Positions 55,581-64,000 of a stretch of DNA of 64,000 bases are shown here, one piece after another. The stretch spans positions 39,103,829-39,167,828 of the forward strand of contig OX387187.1 in assembly GCA_947561395.2 (NCBI GenBank), read 5' to 3'. Below the pieces are notes generated by a model. It was not told the origin of the DNA. It made no database searches and saw only the letters and a program-made list of their open reading frames with translations. Both the position numbers and the translations under genes were made by a program. Numbering within the stretch: the stretch's first letter is position 1; every line of letters starts with the position of its first letter. Source of the DNA: Buxus sempervirens. Taxonomy: Eukaryota; Streptophyta; Magnoliopsida; Buxales; Buxaceae.

Positions 55581-55659
55581 CACCCCTTAGGGTTTGACTT
55601 TCTATCCAGGGTTTGCATTTTTTGGTTTTTTCGGGGAGCGCAAAAATGAGGTGCTTACA

Positions 55660-56187
55660 CTTCTATGGCCGATACCTTGCCTTGGTCTTCTTTTGGTTCA
55701 GATTGGAATCTTCCATTTAGGAGGAATCTTTGTTCTCTAGAATTGGAAGAGATAACTTTGCTCATTGATGGTTTAAAGGATGTGATTCTTGATCCCCTAG
55801 GTTTTGATAAGATATTATGGTGCCTTCTGTCCATTAGATTGTACTCTTGCTAATCTTTTTTCAATTCGGTCACGCATAGCTTGTCACATCTGAGGGTGTC
55901 CTTTTCGGTACATCAACTATGGAAGCCTGAGGTTTCTCTTAAGATTAAAGCTTTCTTATGGACTGCCATCTTATACAGGATAAACACGGTTGATCAAATT
56001 CAAAGATGGAAAAGGATTGCTTTATCCCCGTATGTGTGCTTTATGTGTATGGAGGTTGGCGAGATCATAGATCATCTTTTTATTCAATGTCAGTTTGCTA
56101 GTATTATTTGGATGGGTTTGTTTGAGATGACCGGAGTCTCTTGGGTGTTGCCATATACTCTTAGGGCATGGTTTGAGTAGTGGCGAG
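55660..56187 (+). mobile_element. L1-type LINE, piece 3: C-terminal zinc-binding domain
   Basis: It shows the plant L1 reverse-transcriptase zinc-binding region (zf-RVT): WKPEVSLKIKAFLWTAIL, RINTVDQIQRW, CFMCMEVGEIIDHLFIQCQF and WMGLFEM. Stops are present upstream. The 3' end and tail are cut off by the 5' LTR of element C. Confidence 0.85.
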
Positions 56188-56276
56188 TGTAGACACCCCA
56201 AATTGCACAATAATCATCAAAAATCATTATCTCCTTGAAAGCCAGCACAAAATTGAAGAAAGTAAGTTTTTACTTG

Positions 56277-56415
56277 TATCCGGCAACTCAGGCCGGATAC
56301 AAGTACTCTCCTTTGTATTCGATTGAAAATACAGGATACAAGCAATCCTTAGTATATCCGGCATTATATCCCGGATACATTAAGACCCTTGTATATCCGG
56401 CCTGATATGCCGGAT
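56277..56415. repeat. TATCCGG-N9-CCGGATA dyads, LTR of C
   Basis: Four dyads: three intact (spacers CAACTCAGG, CATTATATC, CCTGATATG) and one worn at about 56319. Confidence 0.85.
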
Positions 56416-56572
56416 ACATTAGTTTTGCTCAAAATTAGGGTTTTCCGAGAGTTTTCACTTATTACCATCATGTCCCTCATTAAATGAGGGGAAATTTTAG
56501 AAACAGCCCTAGGGTTAAGGTTGGTGGGCTCTAGACATTAAGTTGTGTCTACCATCAACCCTAGCCTTTGCC

Positions 56573-56580
56573 TATAAATA
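56573..56580 (+). promoter_or_regulatory. TATA box, LTR of C
   Basis: TATAAATA followed by GGAGGCTCC, placed as in B. Confidence 0.75.
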
Positions 56581-58477
56581 GGAGGCTCCTCCTCAAGCAA
56601 ATGGCCAAGAAGTTGGAGATCCAAGAGCTCCGAGTGAAGAAAGGAACCGCTACCGGATTGCTTCCAGAACCCCAAGTAAGCCTCAAGCCTCTTCTTTATT
56701 TTCTTAATTTTATATTCTAGATCTAGATCTCTTCTTCTACCTTTCTGTAGAATAAAGCCTTCTATGTGTATGAAAACCCTTTCCTGGCTCAAAGTATCTC
56801 AAGACTCCCCCTAGCCGTAAAACGTGAAGGCGGGATCTAGGAGAAACGAGACTGGGGATTGATCCTAGTGATAGAACCTCTCTTGCATAAGCCTTTTGAA
56901 TGATTGTAAACCGTTCCATATTCAAAGTACCCCAAGATTATCTTGAAGAACCGTGTTTAACGGGGAGAGAGAACTAAGGGAAACAATAATGGAACGGAAC
57001 CCTAGGTTGTTTTAGAACCTTATTTTGATGAATATGAATGCATGCTATGTTGTTATATTGTTCTTGTATGATTTTTCACACTTGCACATACATAGCACGA
57101 TTTTGGCGGGATAGGCTCACATTTGGGGATTTATTACATTCGTTGTGATAAATCTGAAATAAATGGCCTCAATCAATTCTAGAATGTCTTTGAATGTTTT
57201 TTAAAGTATTTGGATTCATCTTGCACGAATTGCACACACTTTGTCACAGATTTGAATATTTTTCTCCAAAAAAGGCTTTACTTGACAGTAACTGTACCCT
57301 GACTTCGGACACTCATAACTTCATCATCCGGATGAATTTTGGAGTGATTCTAGAACCATGGGAAAGGTGACGCTGTCTAGTTTATGCCTACCAAATTTCA
57401 TTAATTTCTATGGAGCAGATTTTTGACACTATTCTGCCGAAGTTGAGAGGTCATTTCAGGTCAAACTGTTGAACCTATCACTTCGAATGGGCGCCATTTA
57501 CTGGTTTTAAATCCGATTTGAGTGATTTTTGTTTCTGGGAACTCCTTTATGAGTCTATTTTTAAATCCAATTAGTTTCATAATTTTTTGATTTAAATTAT
57601 GTCGTGGAGAGCAGATTTACTCAGAATTGCTCAACACCATTTTTCTGGGTTAATCTGTGATCCTTGCGGCCAGTTCGGGAAGTCACCCAAGGCACATCTG
57701 AATGAGTTTTCATATGAGGCTAGTTTCCTCTGAAAGATGGCCATACAGACTTTATTCATACCAAATTTCATTGATTTTTATTGAGCTGATTTTTCTAGAT
57801 GATTTTCCAAACTTGCCTATTTGTCACTTTTGATTTTCTCCGGCAGCAACTTTAAAAGAGCCATCACTCTTAGAATTTCAACCAGATTTAATTGAAATTT
57901 TGCATGAGACTATTGTTTACCCTAATCTTTTAAATGGATTTTGTTTGATTTAATTTAAAATTGGATTTGATTGATTGCAAGACAAATGGCATTGTTTTTT
58001 ACCAAATTTCCCGGATTTGCCTCAACTTGGTTTTGTGCAACTTTTGCTTTGATTTCCATCTTTTTGTGATATTGCAGAAATGATATTGACATAAAAGAGG
58101 ATCTGGAATTCATTTGGCTTTTCATGTGAAGATATCATATATTTGTCCTTTTTCAAGGTTTTAATGATTTTTAGCAAGCTTTCTTATTTCTTAGCATGAA
58201 CAACACTTGGCAACCACCTTGTGTGGGTGAATGGGGGTGCCTAATACCTTCGCCCGTTCATAATCTAATCCCCTTACCCATCTCTGGATTTGATTTTCAA
58301 GTAGGGTTATTTTTACTTTAGAATTAGTCTTTTATCTCTTTTTGCTTGTTTTTAATCTTTTGGTGTCTATTCACACCTCTAAACCTTGAATGGTGGCGAC
58401 TCCCACGTTTTTACGTCGAGCCCGTGTGTTGACGGAGGGATGATCATCTTCGGTGATTTTTTCCCATGTCTCACAAC

Positions 58478-58495
58478 CGGCGACTCCACTGGGAA
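58478..58495 (+). other. Primer-binding-site-like sequence of C
   Basis: CGGCGACTCCACTGGGAA follows the LTR end by two bases and aligns with the A site at 6842. It opens CGG where A has TGG. Confidence 0.65.
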
Positions 58496-59549
58496 CTTGT
58501 GGATTTAAGCCATTTTGTGTATATTCATGCTTTTTACTTATTTTTGAATGTTTGCTATTTTGCTTATTTTATTGGGCATATTGTTGTATTTTAAATCTGA
58601 ATGGGATGTTTAAAAATTTACATGGACAAAGGCATGTATGGGTTGCTTGATGTTATCTAGAAATTTGTCTAGAAGAAGCATATCTTGAAACATGATTTTG
58701 ATGTATTTCATGATAACATGCTCTAATTTGAGTTTTTATGCCATGAGTTGAGCACAAAATTTAAAAGCATGAAATCTAGGAGTTTAATGGTGTTTTTGGT
58801 GCCTTCAAGCATGTTTTTCCTAAATTAAAACTCTTTGTATGCCATGTGATTAGTTGCTATATTTTTAGGCTCTAATTTGGGTTTCAATGCCATGTTAATC
58901 AAGAGAAATTGTGAAAAAAAAATCTGAAAGTCTAGTAGCCAATTTGGAGGTTTTCAAGGATGTTTTCCTCAAACAAAACATCTCTTGGGCAATGCATTTA
59001 GGTGCTGTATTTTTAGGCTTGGATTTGGACATAAAACAATGTCACTTGAGCATAAAAATGAAGAGCATGAAATCTGGAATTTTAGTGTACATTGTGGGAT
59101 TTTTTAAGCATGTTTTCACCAATATACCATGTCAAATAGTTGCTGAATTTTTAGGCATCAATTTGGGGTATAAGTGATACACTTTTGAGTATGAAAAATC
59201 TGGAGATTTTAGTGTATATTTTGGGGGTTTTCAAGCATGTTTTTACCATCAAAACTCTCCTTATACCATGTCAAGTAAGTGCTGAATTTTTAGGCTTCAA
59301 TTTGGGTAGAAATGGTACACTTTGAGCATGAAAAAGAGCATGAAAATCTGGAATATTAGGGAATGCTTTTGGGTTTCAAGCATGCTTCCATGGTTTAATT
59401 GTTGTTTGCACAAATAACATGTTTGTATACTTTTTGGGCATGTAATACTTGTGTGCATATTTAGTGGCTTTGGTTTTCTTGTTTGCTTGTATTTAGCTTC
59501 ATTATATTGTCATATGTGCCTTGGCTTGAAATTGAATGCATGGCTATGA

Positions 59550-60000
59550 AAAAGAGTGGCAAGGGGCTGGGACGTTGTGAATGTTACCTCAATTTTAAAT
59601 TGCACTTGAGCACTTTAAACTATTTGCACAGCCTACCCATTACCTATAGGAAGTTGAACCATGAATGTGTGTAGGTTGGTGCACCAAGGTCGTGACTTCG
59701 GAAAGCGAAAGTGAAAACATTTACCTTAGAATTTGAGTCAATGATGTGATGACAATGGGATCTGTGATTCGATTCCAGGCATCACTAGACTTGAGTTCTA
59801 AGTTGCGAATTAAGCCAAAGCCCAAAAACCATACGCTTGAAGGTGGAGAAACACGTTTTCAGCTAAAAGCACACAATTACGTTTGGGGAATTGGGTGTAA
59901 ATGTGGGAAGGCCGTTTGCATGTTTTACAGGCCAAGGTATAATATGATACCATATTGAAGGTAATACATGGTGGCAAGGTAAAGCCATGTTCTTTTCATG
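59550..60000 (+). other. Conserved leader block of C
   Basis: The counterpart of 7366-7830 in A; the strongest match starts at CACAGCCTACC (59627). Confidence 0.6.
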
Positions 60001-60177
60001 AATTTGTGAATTTTGCAATAATGATGTCCAAGCCCAATTTGGGGCAAGTTTTAGAGGCCAAGTTAAGGTGAACATCAAGTGGAAATGAAAATAACCTAAT
60101 CTGGTGAAAAAATGAGTCAAAAATGGCCATTTCGGCATTAACTGGCAACTCAGGCTGGTTAAAAACAATTCCCTTCA

Positions 60178-60278
60178 TATCCGGTATATATTGCCGGATA
60201 CAAAGGTATATGCGTGTATCCGGTCATTATTGCCGGATACAATAAGACATATCCTTATCCGGCACCTAATACCGGATA
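60178..60278. repeat. TATCCGG-N9-CCGGATA dyads, leader of C
   Basis: Three 23-bp dyads with spacers TATATATTG, TCATTATTG and CACCTAATA, at the place of the A leader cluster (8452-8538). Confidence 0.85.
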
Positions 60279-60589
60279 CATGCAGAAAATGTATAAATTG
60301 GCTTTTTAGCCCGAATTTTCAGAATAAAATGCCTAAACACTGCGGATAATCCTCAAGCACCCCAAAGAAAATATAAAAATGTCTAAAAAAAAAATAAAAA
60401 AAAAATACATAAAAAAATATATATTCTTTTAGGATTTAACATAATTTTGAAACTAAAAGAGCAAGCTAAGGTGTCATATTTTTTGATATCAATTCAATTC
60501 AAACATGTGTCAATCAATGGAACTTGAGAACTGAGAAAATTCAGCAAAACAAAAGGGGGGGGGGGGGGAAACCTTGGTTGGTTATTTTT

Positions 60590-61408
60590 ATCAATCAAAT
60601 CAAAAAATGTGGGACCTCTGGAAGCCCTAAAATATTCCATGAAAACCTTGGTTGGTTATTTTCCTCAATCAAATCAAAAAATTGTGGGACCTCTGGAAGC
60701 CCTAAAATATTCCATAAAAACCTTGGTTGGTTATTTTTATCAATCAAATCAAAAAATTGTGGGACCTCTGGAAGCCCTAAAATATTCTATGAAACCCTTG
60801 GTTGGTTATTTTATCAATCAGATCAAAAAATTGTGGGACCTCTGGAAGCCCTAAAATATTCCATGAAAACCTTTGGTTGGTCTTTTTCGTACCAATCAAA
60901 TCAAAAATTCGTGGGACCTTTGGAAGCCCTAAAATATTCCATAAAAACCCTTGGTTTTTTTTTCGTACCAATCAAATCAAAAAATTGTGGGACCTCTGGA
61001 AGCCCTAAAATATTCCATGAAACCCTTGGTTGGTCTTTTTTGTACCAATCAAATCAAAAATTTGTGGGACCTTTGGAAGCTCTAAAATATTCCATAAAAA
61101 CCCTTGGTTGGCCTTTTTCGTACCAATCAAATCAAAAAATTGTGGGACCTCCGGAAGCCCTAAAATATTCCATAAAAACCCTTGGTTGGTCTTTTTTGTA
61201 CCAATCAAATCAAAAAATTGTGGGACCTCTGGAAGCCCTAAAATATGCCATAAAAACCCTTGGTTGGTCTTTTTCGTACCAATCAAATCAAAAAATTGTG
61301 GGATCTCTGGAAGCCCTAAAATATTCCATGAAACCCTTGGTTGGTTATTTTTATCAATCAAATAAAAAAAAAATTTGTGGGACCCTTGGAAGCCCTAAAA
61401 TATTCCAA
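60590..61408 (+). repeat. Hairpin array of about 78 bp, leader of C
   Basis: About 11 units with period 74-79 bp, each holding TGGAA-GCCCTAAAATA-TTCCA. The last unit has TTGGAA/TTCCAA arms (61386-61408). A run of G lies just before (60556-60569) and a run of A just after (61409-61430). Confidence 0.9.
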
Positions 61409-61582
61409 CAAAAAAAAAAAAAAAAAAAAACAAATCTGGACTGGTGTTCACCTAACCTACTTTCTACATGTATAGGGGTGTGACTCAAGTTAAATGGAAG
61501 CTAACATGTTCTTTTGATTTTTCTTCCCCAGGTACAATTATTTGCAACCATTGCTTTCGTGACCAGATCCAAAGCTAGAGCC

Positions 61583-64000
61583 ATGAACACTGAGGAGAAC
61601 CAAGCCCAAGCTACTGTCCCCGCTCAAGACTTTGCTCAGCTGCAGGAGCAAGTGGCTGGTTTGGCCAAGATGCGGGGGGGACTTACTGGTGGCTCAGGCC
61701 CAACAGGCCCAGGCCCAAAATCAAGCATCGACTTCCCATCAGGCACAACCACCTCAAGCCTACATGCCGCCTCCGGCTCAACCCATGCCTGAGCCCATTT
61801 CTGAACCAGTCCCTGAACCCATTCTGACCAAGGAAAATATAGCAGAATCCGAGAAAGAACTGGAGAAGGAAAAAGCTAAGGAAGAAACTGAAAGGAAAAT
61901 GCTGCTCAGGATAGAAAGGATCCAGGAAGAACTGAAAGAGGTGAAAGGGGGAAATAGCTATGGAGGTACCACCTTTGACGATCTGTGCATGTACCCAGAC
62001 GTATGTCTATCGGCCAAATTCAAGTGCCCGGACTTTGACAAATTCGATGGCACAGGTTGCCCCATGAGCCACTTGAAACTATACTGCGGGGCCCTATGGC
62101 AGTTTGGCCGGGATGATGGCATACTGATCCAACTCTTTCAAAGGAGTTTGACCGGGTCAGCTCTTAGGTGGTTCACTACAGTGGACCATGGAAGGATCAG
62201 GAGGTGGAAGGACTTGGTCGACGCGTTCCTAGACCAATATAAGTTTAACTCTGAGATCGTGCCAGACCGGTACAACATGATGAGGATGAGCAAAGGGAAA
62301 GATGAGCCTGTACGGCAGTATGTCAAGAGGTGGAGAGAGGCCACCTCCCAGGTCAGGCCACCTATGCAGGAACAAGAAATGATCTCAACGTTCATGGGCA
62401 CACTGGGGCAGCCCTTCTACAACCATTTGGTGGGTCAAATCACCACCAACTTTGCAGCCCTAGTACAGGTGGTGGACCGGATCGAGGAAGGGGTCAGGTC
62501 AGGAAGGCTTATTGACTACTCTACTCTGACTGGACAGTCTGATTCCTCTGCCTCCATGGCTCAGAAGAAGGGGGCTGGGTTCAAAAAGACCGGGGCCCGA
62601 AAAGAAGGAGAAGTGAACCTGGTCCAGGCTCCTCCGGCCAAGAAGCCGCTTCATGTGAACATCTCTGCACCCCATCAGGCTCAGCAGGCCCAGCAGTTTT
62701 ATCAGACCCCGCTTAATGTCAATTTCTCCCCCTCCGTACCAGCAAACCCAAGGAGGGCTTTTACCAAGGAAGAGAGGGAGGCCTGGTTAGCAACAAGGAG
62801 GAACCGGGTCTTTACGCCTCTCCCGATATCTCTGTCCCAGCTGCTGCCAACCCTGTTGAAGGGTGAATATTTGACTCTGAAAGAGCCCAACCCGAATGCC
62901 ACTAAGGGGAGGAATTTTGATCCGGCGGTCACCTGTGACTTCCACATGGGTGCACCGGGGCACTCTACGGATGCTTGTTGGGTTTTGAAGCACGCGGTCC
63001 AGAACTTGTTGGACCAGAAGGCCTTGGTTTTTAACACTGCTGCACCCACTCTGTCCGGGAACGATATTGGGCAGAACCCTTTGCCTTACCACAATGGGGC
63101 AGGCCCATCCAACTCTATCACAGCCATATCCACCACAAGAAGGGCCTTTGACCCATCTTAGCTCATAGCTCCAGTAGGGACCACGGTCCAGGTCCGATTT
63201 TTCCAAAAGAAGGAAGAAGAGGAGATCAACATGGTCTCCCAGAAAAATAATCTTGCTGTTGAGGACATAAGCTCCTCTTTAAACCGGGTCTCCTCTCTCA
63301 TGGCCCAGATGAATACTGCAAGGCCTCAATTGGTCTTCAATTGCAGTCCACCCATTTATTCACCATCCAAGCCGTCCAAGGCTCCACTGGTCATCAACCT
63401 TGACCCCACTACTGCTTCCATCACTTCTTCTATCCCCACAAAATCCAAGCTCCAGCCCCTGGTTGTAAATGTTCAGCCAGCCCATACTATCCCTAAACCG
63501 GCCCATACATCCCTGTCCAAACTCCAGCCATTAGTGGTTAATATCCCTAAACTAGACTATTCTGAGGCTGCTGTACCATGGAATTACAGCGAGGGAATCA
63601 CGGCTATGGTTCCAGTGGTTAGGAACCAGAACCGGGAGGAGGTGAACCTCATGACGAGGTCAGGGAGATGTGCAGGGGGTGAAGAGAAAGAGAAGGAGAC
63701 AGAAGTAGAAAAAGAAAAAAAAGAAAATGAAGAAAAAAGAAAACAGAAAGGAAAGACAAAAATAGGAGAAGACACCCCCCAGGGTGCAGAAAATGAGGCA
63801 GCAGACCTCATAAAAATAATTAAGAAAAGTGAATTCAATCTTGTGGATCAGCTAAACAAAGTCCCGGCCCAGATTTCAATACTGGGCCTTTTGCTGAATT
63901 CGGAAAAGCAAAGGGATGCATTGCTAAGGGTGCTACAGAGTGCACATGTGTCCCAGACAATTGATCCAGACTAGCTAGGCAAAATGGTTGGTCAAATCTT
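61583..64000 (+). pseudogene. Gag region of element C (runs off window)
   Basis: It starts MNTEENQAQATVPAQDFAQL, aligning with A at 10398. It has the Q/P-rich and charged N-terminus, GGTTFDDLCMYP, the core gag domain (LRWFTTVDHGRIRRWKDL, RQYVKRWREATSQV), the CHHC knuckle-like motif (CDFHMGAPGHSTDAC near 62937) and the linker with MTRSGRC (about 63650). The window ends inside the linker before protease. It is a fossil with about three breaks. Confidence 0.85.

Larger units (their letters stand above)
52064..55659 (-). repeat. Solo LTR 2, Tat-type, inserted in LINE in the opposite orientation
   Basis: 3596 bp on the minus strand, starting TGTAAGCACC at 55659 and ending GCGCGCACA at 52064, flanked by CTTCT at 52059-52063 and 55660-55664. 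It is collinear with solo LTR 1: repeats of about 145 bp, dyads, TATA, a GGGCCCAC-rich part and TGGCGACTC (complement at 52101-52109). Its dyad sites are GTGAGCGC-type, not TATCCGG-type. Confidence 0.85.
56188..58475 (+). repeat. 5' LTR of element C
   Basis: 2288 bp, TGTAGACACCCC to TCTCACA, collinear with the B LTR (2277 bp) but more diverged from it than the two B copies are from each other. The U5 stem near 58225 and TGGCGACTC (58394-58402) are present. Confidence 0.9.
58496..61582 (+). other. Leader of element C
   Basis: 58500-59540 is AT-rich with loosely repeated stretches of about 130-150 bp (CTTCAATTTGGG, GAGCATGAAAA, TCAAGCATGTTTT). The conserved block is at 59550-60000, dyads at 60178-60278 and the hairpin array at 60590-61408. 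The longest ORF (319 codons) only follows the array. Confidence 0.65.
56188..64000 (+). mobile_element. Element C, Tat-lineage LTR retrotransposon, 5' part
   Basis: 5' LTR (56188-58475), primer-binding-site-like sequence, leader with conserved block, dyads and hairpin array, then gag. The window ends just before protease. It is closest to B in LTR and gag linker. It is inserted in the LINE. It is a fossil with a few breaks in the visible coding part; the rest is not in view. Confidence 0.9.

Noticed and set aside
47874-55659. A single 7.8-kb DNA transposon with inverted ends (TGTAAGCAC... and its complement)
   Set aside because: Each end belongs to its own LTR with its own 5-bp duplication, and LINE sequence lies between them.
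60524-61483. A 319-codon repetitive protein in the C leader
   Set aside because: The frame is kept open only by the repeat of about 78 bp; the A and E arrays give unrelated proteins on other strands.

Overview
This is plant nuclear DNA made almost entirely of nested transposable elements. I recognise no host gene, tRNA or rRNA. The evidence for a plant, probably an angiosperm with a large repeat-rich genome, is: Ty3/gypsy elements of the Tat lineage (two RNase H domains, no chromodomain, very long LTRs); antisense genes resembling the plant mobile domain; and an L1-type LINE. The species cannot be named from the sequence.

Layout. 1-2458: part of a minus-strand LTR (element F), inserted in the gag of a minus-strand Tat element (E, 2459-4435). 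4436-43404: Tat element A on the plus strand (5' LTR, long leader, gag, protease, RT/RNase H/integrase, then two antisense genes, then an incomplete 3' LTR). Element A is split by a second Tat element, B (23421-39366), flanked by the 5-bp duplication AAGTG. 43405-46010: the 3' end and LTR of an older relative, D. 46390-56187: an L1 LINE cut into three pieces by two solo LTRs in opposite orientations (47874-51171 plus, 52064-55659 minus), each with its own 5-bp duplication. 56188-64000: a further plus-strand Tat element, C, running off the window.

How the parts work together. In A and B, gag-pol reads rightward from the 5' LTR. Two genes read leftward from near the 3' LTR, so the two transcription units converge after pol. 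The antisense genes encode proteins with a plant-mobile-domain-like or DUF7745-like part followed by coiled-coil or RG-rich tails. They contain intron-like gaps shared by both copies.

The most unusual signal is a set of short, fixed-geometry dyads of the form CCG-N11-CGG. In A they read AACCGY-N9-RCGGTT (21 bp). In B, C and one solo LTR they read TATCCGG-N9-CCGGATA (23 bp). They cluster in the LTR promoter, in the leader and upstream of each antisense gene, and every cluster within one element uses the same arm type. Element F has the converse: a constant 15-nt core with varying, self-complementary arms. A third hairpin family fills the tandem arrays in the leaders of E, A and C, with paired changes in the two arms. 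I infer that the dyads may be recognition sites for an element-encoded factor, by analogy with the VANC anti-silencing proteins of VANDAL DNA transposons. This is a hypothesis, not a demonstration.
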